From assembly GCF_029836165.1 (NCBI RefSeq), contig NZ_JAOEBG010000022.1:34903-98902 (forward strand): a DNA stretch of 64,000 bases, in the 5' to 3' direction. This DNA is from Pseudomonas sp. GD04091 (GTDB taxonomy: Bacteria; Pseudomonadota; Gammaproteobacteria; Pseudomonadales; Pseudomonadaceae). Within the stretch, counting starts at the first letter, position 1, and the number at the start of each line of letters is the position of its first letter. Positions 43,322-53,622 of the stretch are shown piece after piece. Below the pieces are notes generated by a model. The model was given only the letters and a program-made list of their open reading frames with translations, searched no databases and had not been told where the DNA came from. The translations under genes and the position numbers were made by a program.

Positions 43322-45009
43322 GCAACGCGCCGGCGATCGTCATTCTCGGCCCGGGCAGCCTGGGCACCGCGCAGCGTATCCAGCAGCGCTATCCACAGGC
43401 CGTGATCCATGGCCTGCAGGGGCGCGTGGCGCAGGCCGAGCAGTTCTACGCCTCATTCGGCGACACCCTGCGCGGGTTGTACCGGCAGGGCACGCCGATC
43501 ATCGCGCTGTGCGCGGCGGGCATCGTCATCCGCAGCCTCGCGGCGCTGCTCGACGAGAAGGGCGCCGAGCCACCGGTGCTGGCGGTGGCCGAGGACGGCA
43601 GCGCGGTGGTGCCGCTGCTCGGCGGCCTGGGCGGGGTCAACCTGATGGCCCGGGAAATCGCCGAGGCGCTGGGCGTGAGTCCGGCCATCACCACCAGCGG
43701 CGAGCTGCGTTTCGGCACCTGCCTGCTCGACCCGCCGCCGGGCTATGCGCTGGCGGACCTGGAGCAGGGCAAGCGCTTCGTCTCTGACCTGCTGGCCGGC
43801 GAAACCGTGCGCATCGAGGGTGACGCGCCATGGCTCGACCAGGCGCAGCTGCCGGCCAGTGATGACGCCCGGCGCACCATTCACGTGGGCTGTGCCGCGC
43901 GCCCGGCCAGCCGTGACGAACTGCTGATCCATTCGCGGTGCGTGGTGGTGGCCGTGGCGGCCGGCATCGCCGACCCCGCGCAGCGCGTGCGTGACGCCTT
44001 GCAGGCGGCGGGCATCGCCGACGCCGCGCTGGCCGGCCTGCTGGCGAGCGAGGCCGACATGGCCGAGCCTGCCCTGCACGAGGCCGCGCGGGCGCTGAAC
44101 GTCGCATTGCGCTTTGCCCCGGCGGCGGCGAGCCTGGAGCAGCTGCTGCTCGACGCACTGCCACAGGCGCGCGTCGAGCCCGCGGCCGGCCTGGCCATTG
44201 CGGTTGCCGCCGCGCCAGTCGATATCGAGCGCGTGGGACGCCGTCGTGGCCGCCTGGCGGTGATCGGTCTGGGCCCGGGCGCCGCCGAACTGATGGTGCC
44301 AGCGGTCAAGGCCGAGCTGGCGCGGGCCGAGGATGTGCTCGGCTACGAGACCTATGTGCGCATGGCCGGCCCGTTCCGTGATGACCAGGTGCTGCACTGC
44401 ACCGACAACCGCGAAGAAATGCAGCGCGCCCGCCATGCCTTCGAGCTGGCGGCCCAGGGGCGTTCAGTGGTGGTGGTGTCGTCGGGCGACCCTGGTGTGT
44501 TCGCCATGGCCGCCGCGGTGCTGGAGGCCTTGCACGAGTCCGCCGATCTGGCCTGGCAACGTGTCGACCTGCAGATCCTGCCCGGCGTGTCGGCCTCGCT
44601 GGCCACCGCCGCGCAGGCTGGCGCGCCCCTGGGGCACGACTTCTGCGTGATGTCGCTGTCGGACAACCTCAAGCCTTGGTCGATCATCGAAAAACGCCTC
44701 GACCTGGCCGCCCGGGCGGACCTGGTGCTGGCGTTCTACAATCCGATCTCCAAGGCCCGTCCGCACCAGTTGGGGCGCGCCCTTGAAGTGGTGCGCCAGC
44801 ATCGCGAGGCGCGGACGCCGGTGGTGCTGGGTCGCGATATCGGCCGGCCAGGGCAGACCTTGCGGGTGGTCACCCTGGGCGAGTTGACGCCGGAAATGGT
44901 CGACATGCGCACCATGGTCCTGGTCGGCTCCTCAACCACCTGCACCTTCCCCCGCGCCGACGGCAGCCTGTGGGTGTACACCCCGCGCTGGTACCCGGCG
45001 AAAGCCTGA
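43309..45009 (+). CDS. cobJ: CobJ with N-terminal CbiG/CobE-like domains
   Basis: 566-residue fusion. Residues about 1-300 resemble CbiG/CobE: ALCAAGIVIRSLAALLDEKG, VAEDGSAVVPLLGG and a CobE-like HVGCAARPASRDELL segment. Residues about 318-566 are CobJ, precorrin-3B C17-methyltransferase: VIGLGPGAAELMVPAVKAEL, VLGYETYVRMAGPF, SSGDPGVFAMAAAVLE, AFYNPISKARP. CbiG opens the ring lactone in the anaerobic route, so the fusion may couple ring contraction with acetaldehyde release. It ends the rightward arm. The start could be Met at 43318. Confidence 0.9.
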   Translation: MAGMSNAPAIVILGPGSLGTAQRIQQRYPQAVIHGLQGRVAQAEQFYASFGDTLRGLYRQGTPIIALCAAGIVIRSLAALLDEKGAEPPVLAVAEDGSAVVPLLGGLGGVNLMAREIAEALGVSPAITTSGELRFGTCLLDPPPGYALADLEQGKRFVSDLLAGETVRIEGDAPWLDQAQLPASDDARRTIHVGCAARPASRDELLIHSRCVVVAVAAGIADPAQRVRDALQAAGIADAALAGLLASEADMAEPALHEAARALNVALRFAPAAASLEQLLLDALPQARVEPAAGLAIAVAAAPVDIERVGRRRGRLAVIGLGPGAAELMVPAVKAELARAEDVLGYETYVRMAGPFRDDQVLHCTDNREEMQRARHAFELAAQGRSVVVVSSGDPGVFAMAAAVLEALHESADLAWQRVDLQILPGVSASLATAAQAGAPLGHDFCVMSLSDNLKPWSIIEKRLDLAARADLVLAFYNPISKARPHQLGRALEVVRQHREARTPVVLGRDIGRPGQTLRVVTLGELTPEMVDMRTMVLVGSSTTCTFPRADGSLWVYTPRWYPAKA

Positions 45010-45105
45010 TCTGCGGGGAAGGCCGACCTGCTGAACGGCCCTTTCTGACATGCATAGCCTTCGAGTCTCACCCGGCGCCCGCCGGGTTCTGACTCAAGGA
45101 TTCGC

Positions 45106-45795
45106 ATGATGAACACCAAGCTGATTACCGACACCAACAGCGCCGCCGTCGTCGAGCAGTCGCTGATGACCTTCGCCGCGGGCATGAGCCTGCAGAATCG
45201 CATCGATGTGATGAACTCCTACCAGTTCGCGTCGCTGGTGGCTTCGCGGCTGTACGACAGCGAGGACCAGAGCGAGAACTGGTACAAGCAGAACCTCAAG
45301 GTGATGGAGGATCTGGGCTGGCTGACCGTGCGTCGCACCTACGAGCGGGAGATGACCGACGCGCAATCCCTGACGCTGGGTAGCGTGGCGTTCAAGGCGA
45401 TCAAGATCGTCGGCCAGGCCGCCTTCGGCGGACCGGTCGCCGAGGCGCTGGGCAACGTCGCCATGCAGGCCATCGAGAGCCTGGGCAACATCACCGAAGC
45501 CCAGGAGATCTTCAAGCACAACTACACGCAAAGGCAGAGCGGCACCATCGGCCTGACCACCTGCCTCGAGACGGCGGAGGGCGAGCTGATGATGCTGCTG
45601 ACGGCCGTCAGCACCAAGGGCATGGCGCGCGACCTGGACACCGTGGCCTTCGAGTGGAAAAGCACCGACAACTATCACTACTCCGGCACCGCCCTGCTGG
45701 CCTTCAACACCAACCACTACGCCCGTGTGCGCGGGCATGTGGAGACCCGCCTGGGTGAGCGGCGTACCCAGAACGTCCTTGAATACGAATTCTGA
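45106..45795 (+). CDS. Unknown protein, first of a tandem pair
   Basis: 229-residue soluble protein with no signal peptide or membrane anchor and no recognised domain. Conserved-looking parts are the N-terminal VEQSLMTFAAGMSLQNRIDV, the aromatic WYKQNLKVMEDLGWLTVRRTY, a hydrophobic middle (LTLGSVAFKAIKIVGQAAF) and the C-terminal LLAFNTNHYARVRGHVETRL. The next gene shares the same landmarks in the same order, so the two are probably distant paralogs. GC content is similar to the region. I do not recognise a characterised family. Confidence 0.7.
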   Translation: MMNTKLITDTNSAAVVEQSLMTFAAGMSLQNRIDVMNSYQFASLVASRLYDSEDQSENWYKQNLKVMEDLGWLTVRRTYEREMTDAQSLTLGSVAFKAIKIVGQAAFGGPVAEALGNVAMQAIESLGNITEAQEIFKHNYTQRQSGTIGLTTCLETAEGELMMLLTAVSTKGMARDLDTVAFEWKSTDNYHYSGTALLAFNTNHYARVRGHVETRLGERRTQNVLEYEF

Positions 45796-45868
45796 TTCCT
45801 GGCCTACGTGCCGCGGGCTGCCCAGCGCAGCCCGTGGCTGGGCGGGGCCGTGAGGAGGCAAGTGAGGC

Positions 45869-46492
45869 ATGGACAAGAACAGAGGTGCGGTGGTGGGCAG
45901 CAGCCTGGTGGCGTTCCTGCCGGGCATCACGGCGCAGCAGCGCAGTGCGGTGCAACTGGCGGCGTTGGGCGCTGAATATGCCACCCGCATGGATTACGAC
46001 GCGGGGTTGGTGACCGACTGGTTCAGCTATTACCGCAGGAAATTGCAGTTCTACGGTTGGGACGCCTGGACGGCGGATCGGGAGCTTTGGCCGCAACCCG
46101 ATCGGGGCAGGGTAGTGGATGCAGCGTTGCGCCGTATCGACGCCACGGCCGGTGAGCGCTACTCGACAGTGATAGGCCTCGCCATGGGAGGGCTGGCCGA
46201 GAACGACTGGGCGTTGTTCAATTTCGAGCGTCGCGCCAGGGAGCGCAGGGTATTCCAGTTGCTGCCGTGCGCGCCAAGCAAACCTGGGTATGTCGACCTG
46301 GTGCTTTACCATGAAGCTTGCGATGTCGAACAGATGACCACGGGGTTTCTCTATCGCAGGCGTAAAGCGACCCGCATCCAGGCCGAGCTGGTGCGTTTCA
46401 ATACACAGAACTTCGATGGGACACATCGCGGTGCCGTGGAGCAACAATTGGAGAAGATCGCTCGGCAGCAGATTCTTTCCTTGCAGATTTGA
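45869..46492 (+). CDS. Unknown protein, second of a tandem pair
   Basis: 207-residue soluble protein, no signal or membrane segment. Its start GSSLVAFLPGITAQQRSAVQ, the DWFSYYRRKLQFYGWDAW block and the end LVRFNTQNFDGTHRGAVEQQL mirror the upstream protein position for position, although overall identity looks low. The middle differs (TADRELWPQPDRGRVVDAAL). A GAGGAGG-type ribosome site precedes ATG 45869, 73 bases after the first gene, so co-transcription is likely. Function unknown. Confidence 0.7.
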   Translation: MDKNRGAVVGSSLVAFLPGITAQQRSAVQLAALGAEYATRMDYDAGLVTDWFSYYRRKLQFYGWDAWTADRELWPQPDRGRVVDAALRRIDATAGERYSTVIGLAMGGLAENDWALFNFERRARERRVFQLLPCAPSKPGYVDLVLYHEACDVEQMTTGFLYRRRKATRIQAELVRFNTQNFDGTHRGAVEQQLEKIARQQILSLQI

Positions 46493-46521
46493 CGTGCCGC
46501 GCCGGGCCTGCCTGAGGCGGC

Positions 46522-47118
46522 TCAGGGCAGCAGATACCCCTTGATCCCGGTAAAGATGATCTGCGCCGCCAGGGCGCAGACGAACAGCCCCATCAGCCGG
46601 CTGACGATCTGCAGGCCCTGGTCGCCGAGGATGCGCTCGATGCGGTGCGAGAGGTACAGCACCAGGCCCACGGTGAAGCTGGCCAGGGCGATGCTGACGA
46701 TGGCCAGCAGCTTGTCGTCCCAGTGCGGCTGGCCCACCCCCATCACCAGCAACGCGCCGATGGTGCCTGGGCCGACGGTCAACGGGATGGTCAGCGGCAC
46801 GATGGTCACGTCCTGCTGCACGTTGTCGGTCTGGATCGCCGACTTGCCCTGGGCCATGCCCAGCGCCGAGATGAACAGCACCGAGCCCGCACCGATGCGG
46901 AAAGCGTCGGCGGTGATGCCGAACACGCCGAAGATCACCCGCCCGAACAGGTAGAGCAGCACGCTGGCGATCAGCGTGGCGATGGCCACGCGCCAGGCCA
47001 GTTGCTTGCGTTCCTTGCTGGAGTGGCCGCGGGTCAGGCCGATGAAGCACGACAACACGAAGAACGGGCTGTAGAGCACGAGCATTTTCAGGTAGACGCT
47101 GAACAACTCATGGAGCAT
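46522..47118 (-). CDS. MarC-family membrane protein
   Basis: 198-residue inner-membrane protein with six hydrophobic helices. FFVLSCFIGLTRG, a KQLAWRVAIATLIASVLLYL stretch and VPLTIPLTVGPGTIGALLVMG, the hallmark NPxG-like loop region, fit MarC/YhgN proteins. The family was once tied to multiple-antibiotic resistance, a link later withdrawn, so its transport role is unproven. ATG 47118 is preferred over an upstream in-frame start. It is convergent with the unknown pair. Confidence 0.85.
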   Translation of the reverse strand: MLHELFSVYLKMLVLYSPFFVLSCFIGLTRGHSSKERKQLAWRVAIATLIASVLLYLFGRVIFGVFGITADAFRIGAGSVLFISALGMAQGKSAIQTDNVQQDVTIVPLTIPLTVGPGTIGALLVMGVGQPHWDDKLLAIVSIALASFTVGLVLYLSHRIERILGDQGLQIVSRLMGLFVCALAAQIIFTGIKGYLLP

Positions 47119-47167
47119 GAGGGCGGGTCCGCGGCGGGAATGGGTGGCCACTGTATAGCACGGAACC

Positions 47168-47197
47168 TGCGGGAGCGGCTTCAGCCGCGAGCGGGTG
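47168..47197. repeat. Short REP-like palindrome
   Basis: GGGAGCGGCTTCAGCCGCGAGC is a single-copy relative of another Pseudomonas REP group, between marC and retS. Confidence 0.4.
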
Positions 47198-47230
47198 CCA
47201 TGTTGCGCTGCCTGCTTCGCTACAACCGCG

Positions 47231-50005
47231 CTACAGGATCTGCGTGGTGTCGTCGGACACCACCTGCCGCTGCCCGGCCCAGAACTGGATCAGCTCGCGC
47301 AACTGCGACAGCTCCACCGGCTTGGCCATGTGTCCATCCATGCCGGCCAGGCGCGCGCGCTCCTTGTGTTCGCTGAGAATGTGCGCGGTCAGCGCCACCA
47401 CCGGGGTGCGCGGGCGCTGGTTGGCGGTCTCCCAGGCGCGTAGCTGCTGAGTGGCGGAGAAGCCGTCGAGCACCGGCATCTCGCAGTCCATCAGCACCAG
47501 GTCGTAATGCTTGGCCTTCATCGCCTGCAGGGCTTCCTCGCCATTGCTGGCGGTGTCCGGCTCGAGGTTGAGCTTGCCGAGCATGCCGCGGATGACCTTG
47601 GTGGAGATGCTGTTGTCTTCGGCCACCAGGATGCGGAAATCCCTGGGCAGGTCCAGCGGTGGCGGCGTGCCAGGCGGCTGGATCGCCGGTGCCTGTTCAC
47701 GGCCACGCAGGGCGAGCTCCTCGGCCAGCGTGGTCTTGAGGGTGTAGCCGGCCACCGGTTTGGCGAGAATGCGCTTGACCCCGGCATTGCGGGCGATGAC
47801 CTTGCTCGGCGCGTTGCTGATGCCGGTGAGCATGACCACCAGGATGTCGTGGTTCAGGCTCGGGTCTTCCTTGATCTTCGCCGCCAGCTGCATGCCGGTC
47901 ATGCCCGGCATGTTCTGGTCCAGCAGCACTGCGTCGAAGTAGTCGCGCAGGTGCGCCTTGGTTCGCAGCAGCGCCAGGGCTTCCTTGCCGGACGGCACCG
48001 CGCTGACGTTCATGCCCCAGGCGCTGCATTGCTGCACCAGCACTTTGCGGCAGGTGTCGTTGTCGTCCACCACCAGCACCCGTGCATCGCGCAACGGGCC
48101 ATCGAGGTCGGTGGGCGGCTGTTCCAGGCGCTGTGGGTCCAGCGGTAGGGTGAGCCACAGGGTGTTGCCCAGGCTGGTGCTGGTCTTGATGCCGAACTCG
48201 CCCTGCATCAGGCCGATCAGTTGCTTGGCGATCACCAATCCCAGGTGGCCGCCGAGCTTGTTGCTGGAGAGGAAATGACGGCTGTGCAGTTCGGCCTGCA
48301 GCAGGGCGTCGCGCTCGGCGGGCGGCATCGGCTCGCCGCTGTCCTGCACGGCGATGCGCAGGCGTGGGCCACCGCCGCGCTGCTCCAGCGCCACCACCAG
48401 CAGGATCTCGCCCTGGTCGGTGTTTTTCAGGGCGTTGTCCAGCAGGCTGGACAGCGCCTGGCGCAGGCGTGTCGGGTCGCCGCTGATCACCCGTGGGACC
48501 TGGGGCTGGGTGAAGCTGATCAGCTCGATGTTCTGCTGCTCGGCCTTGGCCCGGAAGATGTTCAGACAGTCTTCGATCAGGGCGTTGAGGTCGAACTGCA
48601 CGTCGTCCAGCTCGATCTGCCGCGACTCGAGCTTGGAGATGTCGAGGATCTCGTTGATCAGGGTGAGCAGTTCGTTGCCGGCGCTATGGATGGTCTGCAC
48701 GTAGTCGCGTTGCTTGACCGACAGCGGCGTGCCCAGCAGCAGTTCGGTCATGCCCAGCACACCGTTCATCGGTGTGCGGATCTCGTGGCTGATCTTGGCC
48801 AGGAACTCCGCCTTGGCGTTGATCTCGGCGTCGCTGGCGGCCAGGGCGCGGCTGGCGCGGAAGCGCTCCTCGCTGATGCGGCGCAGGCGCTCGCTGACCG
48901 CAAGGTTGAGCAACAGGCCGCTGACCACGGTCAGCGCCATGAGAATGCACAGCAGCCATGGCATCGAGGTACGGGTCAGGCCGAGCAGGGCCGGGAGCAG
49001 CACCAGGCCGCCCAGGTTGAACACCAGCATGGCCAGGGCGAACAGGCGAGCCGGGGCGTAGCCCTTGTACCAGTGATAGCTGCTCACCAGCAGCATGCTG
49101 ACGCTGCCCAGGGCGAGCAGGGCGTAGGTCATCAGGTTCAGCGGGAGCGTGTCGACGAACAGCAGCACCAGGCCGCTGACGGCGGCCACCAGCATCTCGG
49201 TGTGCAGCAGCCGGTTGAGCTGCGCCGAACTGCAGGGGGAAAAGAAGTGCAGGGTGAAGTACAGCCCGGCCAGGCCCGCCAGCACCAGGGTGAGGTAGGC
49301 CGCCGGGGTCTGGGCGCTGTACCACAGGTGCCACCACGGGCCGCTGAGGTTGAGCAGGATCAGGGCGCTGAGCAGCATCAGGGCGTGGTACAGCGCCAGG
49401 GTCAAGGTGGTGTAGGAGCGGGTATAGGCGAAGCGGATCAGGTTGTGCAGGATCAGCATCACCAGGCCGCCGAACAACAGGCCGAACAGCAGGGGCAGGC
49501 GTTGGTCGGAGGCGGCGTGGGCCGAGGATTCGAGGCTGATGGCCGGGCGCAGCTGATGCTCCGAGACCAGCCGCAGGTAGATTTCCACAGGTTGGCTGCT
49601 GCGCGGCAGGGGTAGCACATGGTCACTGCCATGCAGGCTGGCGGCATTGCTTTCGCTCTGGCGACCATGGTGCAGCTGGCGCAGCAACCTGTCGCCTTCC
49701 AGGGCGTAGAGGTCGATGCGTGAAAGGTCGGGCGCGAAGATGCGCACCAGTTGCTCCTGCTCGCCAGGCTCGAGGCGATAGTGCAGCCAGAGGGCCTGGT
49801 CAGGGAGGGCGGCGTCCAGTTCGTCGAGGGCCAGCGGGCTGAACTGGTTGCGGTAACGCTCGGAGCGTACGTCGGAAAGCTGCAGGTTGGCCTGCTCGTC
49901 GAGCAGCACGGACCAACCCGCGCTCGGTTCGGCATAGGCCGGAATCAGGCAGAGCAGGGTCAGCAGGCTGACGATCTGGGCAATGGCAATCCGAAGCCGA
50001 CGCAC
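47231..50005 (-). CDS. retS: RetS hybrid sensor kinase
   Basis: 924-residue hybrid sensor that controls the GacS/Rsm switch between acute and biofilm lifestyles in P. aeruginosa. Order: signal peptide (to about residue 26), periplasmic 7TMR-DISMED2 sensor (about 28-165), seven membrane helices (about 168-370), histidine kinase with His407 in KISHEIRTPMNG, ATPase domain, then two receiver domains with Asp696 (LLDQNMPG) and Asp840 (LMDCEMP). The ATPase G1 box reads DSGEP, not DxGxG, consistent with RetS acting by binding GacS. GTG 50005 follows AAGGGA with seven bases spacing. The retS-purD-purH order matches P. aeruginosa. Confidence 0.92.
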   Translation of the reverse strand: MRRLRIAIAQIVSLLTLLCLIPAYAEPSAGWSVLLDEQANLQLSDVRSERYRNQFSPLALDELDAALPDQALWLHYRLEPGEQEQLVRIFAPDLSRIDLYALEGDRLLRQLHHGRQSESNAASLHGSDHVLPLPRSSQPVEIYLRLVSEHQLRPAISLESSAHAASDQRLPLLFGLLFGGLVMLILHNLIRFAYTRSYTTLTLALYHALMLLSALILLNLSGPWWHLWYSAQTPAAYLTLVLAGLAGLYFTLHFFSPCSSAQLNRLLHTEMLVAAVSGLVLLFVDTLPLNLMTYALLALGSVSMLLVSSYHWYKGYAPARLFALAMLVFNLGGLVLLPALLGLTRTSMPWLLCILMALTVVSGLLLNLAVSERLRRISEERFRASRALAASDAEINAKAEFLAKISHEIRTPMNGVLGMTELLLGTPLSVKQRDYVQTIHSAGNELLTLINEILDISKLESRQIELDDVQFDLNALIEDCLNIFRAKAEQQNIELISFTQPQVPRVISGDPTRLRQALSSLLDNALKNTDQGEILLVVALEQRGGGPRLRIAVQDSGEPMPPAERDALLQAELHSRHFLSSNKLGGHLGLVIAKQLIGLMQGEFGIKTSTSLGNTLWLTLPLDPQRLEQPPTDLDGPLRDARVLVVDDNDTCRKVLVQQCSAWGMNVSAVPSGKEALALLRTKAHLRDYFDAVLLDQNMPGMTGMQLAAKIKEDPSLNHDILVVMLTGISNAPSKVIARNAGVKRILAKPVAGYTLKTTLAEELALRGREQAPAIQPPGTPPPLDLPRDFRILVAEDNSISTKVIRGMLGKLNLEPDTASNGEEALQAMKAKHYDLVLMDCEMPVLDGFSATQQLRAWETANQRPRTPVVALTAHILSEHKERARLAGMDGHMAKPVELSQLRELIQFWAGQRQVVSDDTTQIL

Positions 50006-50137
50006 GACGAAATCCCTTCTTAGCTGATGTGCCGGGTAACCACTATGCGCGGCGCGCCAAGGCGAAGGCAAGGCCCCAGGGGGCCCCGACGACGAGCCGA
50101 AGGCCGCGCGCGAAGCGTCGCGGCCATGCGCTGCGAT

Positions 50138-51433
<1,296 letters not shown>

Positions 51434-51470
51434 GTCAAAACCTCGAATGCTGTATGACGGCGATCCGCGT

Positions 51471-51593
51471 TCCCTGCAGGAGCGGCCTTGTGTCGCGAAA
51501 GGGGCGCGTAGCGGCCCCAGGATTTCTGAATTGCTGCATCAACCCTGGGGCTGCTTCGCAGCCCTTTCGCGACACAAGGCCGCTCCTGCAGGG
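51471..51593. repeat. Two REP units in tail-to-tail arrangement between purD and purH
   Basis: AGCGGCCTTGTGTCGCGAAAGG (left unit) comes before CCTTTCGCGACACAAGGCCGC (right unit), the reverse order of the other pairs in the window, which place the CTTTCG unit on the left. Confidence 0.85.
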
Positions 51594-51616
51594 ACCGGGA
51601 TCGGCCCGGCATCTGT

Positions 51617-53224
51617 TTAGTGGCGGAAGTGGCGCATGCCGGTGAACACCATGGCGATGCCGGCTTCATCAGCGGCAGCAATCACCTCGGCATCACGCAT
51701 CGAGCCACCTGGCTGGATCACGGCGCTGATACCCACCTTGGCGGCGTTGTCGATGCCGTCACGGAACGGGAAGAACGCATCCGAGGCCATGACCGCGCCC
51801 TGTACCTGCAGGCCGGCATGCTCGGCCTTGATCGCGGCGATGCGCGCGGAGTTGACGCGGCTCATCTGGCCGGCGCCGACACCGATGGTCTGACGGTTCT
51901 TGGCGTAGACGATAGCGTTGGACTTGACGAACTTGGCCACTTTCCAGGCGAACACCAGGTCGTGGATCTCCTGCTCGGTCGGCGCACGCTTGGTGACGAT
52001 CTTCAGGTCGTCGGCGCTGATCATGCCGATGTCGCGGCTCTGCACCAGCAGACCACCGTTGACACGCTTGAAGTCCCAACCCGCGGCGCGCTCGGCTGGC
52101 CACTCGCCGCACTCGAGCAGACGCACGTTCTGCTTGGCGGCCACGACTTCGCGGGCGGCCTGGGAAATTTTCGGGGCAATGATCACTTCGACGAACTGGC
52201 GCTCGACGATGGCTTTGGCGGTTTCACCGTCCAGTTCGCGGTTGAAGGCGATGATGCCGCCGAACGCCGACTCGGTGTCGGTGGCGTAGGCCAGGTCGTA
52301 GGCCTTGCGGATGCCGCCTTCGTCCTCGGGGACCACGGCCACGCCGCACGGGTTGGCGTGCTTGACGATGACGCAGGCCGGCTTGACGAAGCTCTTCACG
52401 CACTCCAGCGCGGCGTCGGTGTCGGCCACGTTGTTGAACGACAGCTCCTTGCCTTGCAGCTGGATGGCGGTGGAGATGCTGGCCTCGCCCTTCTTCGCCT
52501 CGACGTAGAACGCCGCGCTCTGGTGCGGGTTCTCGCCGTAGCGCATTTCCTGGGCCTTGACGAACTGGCTGTTGAAGGTGCGCGGGAATGCGCTGCGGTC
52601 TTCGGTCGACAGGGCTTCTTTCGCCTGGTCGATGGTGCCCATGTAGTTGGCGATCATGCCGTCGTAGGCGGCGGTGTGCTCGAAGGCCTTGAGCATCAGG
52701 TCGAAGCGCTGGGCGTAGGTCAGGCCGCCGGCCTTGAGGTTTTCCAGGACGCCGGCGTAGTCGCTGGCGTTGACCACGATGGCGACGTCCTTGTGGTTCT
52801 TCGCCGCCGAGCGGACCATGGTCGGGCCGCCGATGTCGATGTTCTCGATGGCGGTCGGCAGGTCACAGCCTGGCTTGGAGATGGTGGCTTCGAACGGATA
52901 CAGGTTGACCGCGACCAGGTCGATCGGCTTGATGCCGTGCTCGTTCATGATGGCGTCGTCGGTGCCGCGACGGCCGAGGATGCCACCGTGGATCTTCGGA
53001 TGCAGGGTCTTGACCCGGCCGTCCATCATTTCGGCGAAGCCGGTGTAGTCGGCCACTTCCACCGCGTTCACGCCGTTGTCCTTGAGCAGCTTGTAGGTGC
53101 CGCCGGTGGACAGGATCTCGACACCGAGCTGTTGCAGCTCACGGGCGAATTCGAGGATACCGGTCTTGTCGGAGACGCTGATCAGGGCGCGGCGGATCGG
53201 CAGGCGGGTAGTCTGGTCGGTCAT
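51617..53224 (-). CDS. purH: PurH, bifunctional AICAR transformylase/IMP cyclohydrolase
   Basis: 535-residue enzyme for the last two steps to IMP. The N-terminal MGS-like cyclohydrolase (residues about 12-155; ALISVSDKTGILEFAREL, STGGTYKLL, KTLHPKIHGGIL) and the C-terminal AICARFT domain (about 160-535; LRYGENPHQSAAF, KHANPCGVA, QMSRVNSARIA, DAFFPFRDGID) are complete. The start at Met-Thr-Asp-Gln fits the family. It is read leftward after fis, from which a terminator separates it. Confidence 0.95.
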   Translation of the reverse strand: MTDQTTRLPIRRALISVSDKTGILEFARELQQLGVEILSTGGTYKLLKDNGVNAVEVADYTGFAEMMDGRVKTLHPKIHGGILGRRGTDDAIMNEHGIKPIDLVAVNLYPFEATISKPGCDLPTAIENIDIGGPTMVRSAAKNHKDVAIVVNASDYAGVLENLKAGGLTYAQRFDLMLKAFEHTAAYDGMIANYMGTIDQAKEALSTEDRSAFPRTFNSQFVKAQEMRYGENPHQSAAFYVEAKKGEASISTAIQLQGKELSFNNVADTDAALECVKSFVKPACVIVKHANPCGVAVVPEDEGGIRKAYDLAYATDTESAFGGIIAFNRELDGETAKAIVERQFVEVIIAPKISQAAREVVAAKQNVRLLECGEWPAERAAGWDFKRVNGGLLVQSRDIGMISADDLKIVTKRAPTEQEIHDLVFAWKVAKFVKSNAIVYAKNRQTIGVGAGQMSRVNSARIAAIKAEHAGLQVQGAVMASDAFFPFRDGIDNAAKVGISAVIQPGGSMRDAEVIAAADEAGIAMVFTGMRHFRH

Positions 53225-53250
53225 TTCGGATTCCATAACGCGGTGAAGTC

Positions 53251-53283
53251 AAAAAAAGGCGCCTTTTTGCATGAGCGCCTTTT
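53251..53283 (-). terminator. Terminator of the dusB-fis operon
   Basis: On the minus strand an AGGCGC/GCGCCT stem, extended by A-T pairs, is followed by a run of seven T (the A run at 53251-53257). It lies 19 bases after the fis stop. Confidence 0.8.
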
Positions 53284-53301
53284 CTGTATGGGAGTCTGGC
53301 C

Positions 53302-53622
53302 TTACAACAGATCGTACTGCTTGAGCTTCTTGCGCAGCGTGCCTCGGTTGAGTCCGAGCATCTCGCTGGCCTTGGTCTGGTTGCCCTTGACGTAGTTCAT
53401 CACGCTTTCGAGCAGCGGTGCCTCGACTTCCGAGAGCACCAGGTTGTACACGTCCGTGACGGTGGCGCCTTCCAGGTGGGCGAAGTAGTTGTGCAGCGCC
53501 TTCTCGACACTGCCGCGAAGGGTCTGGCCCTCTTCGCTCGGCGTGTTCAGGTGCTGCTTGAGGTTGACGTTGTCGCTCACGGGCGTTGTTCCACTCACTA
53601 ATGTCTCGGTCATCATCGTCAT
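53302..53622 (-). CDS. fis: Fis, nucleoid-associated regulator
   Basis: 106-residue nucleoid protein. The N-terminal 40 residues are flexible; helices A and B (SVEKALHNYFAHLEGATVTDVYNLVLSEVE) form the dimer and the C-terminal HTH (NQTKASEMLGLNRGTLRKKLKQ) binds DNA. It overlaps dusB by four bases, the usual dus-fis operon, in which fis expression is tied to rapid growth in E. coli. Confidence 0.95.
   Translation of the reverse strand: MTMMTETLVSGTTPVSDNVNLKQHLNTPSEEGQTLRGSVEKALHNYFAHLEGATVTDVYNLVLSEVEAPLLESVMNYVKGNQTKASEMLGLNRGTLRKKLKQYDLL

Noticed and set aside
50020..50137. Small basic ORF and hairpins between retS and purD
   Set aside because: The frame runs into the purD antisense strand, has no ribosome site and no recognisable sequence.
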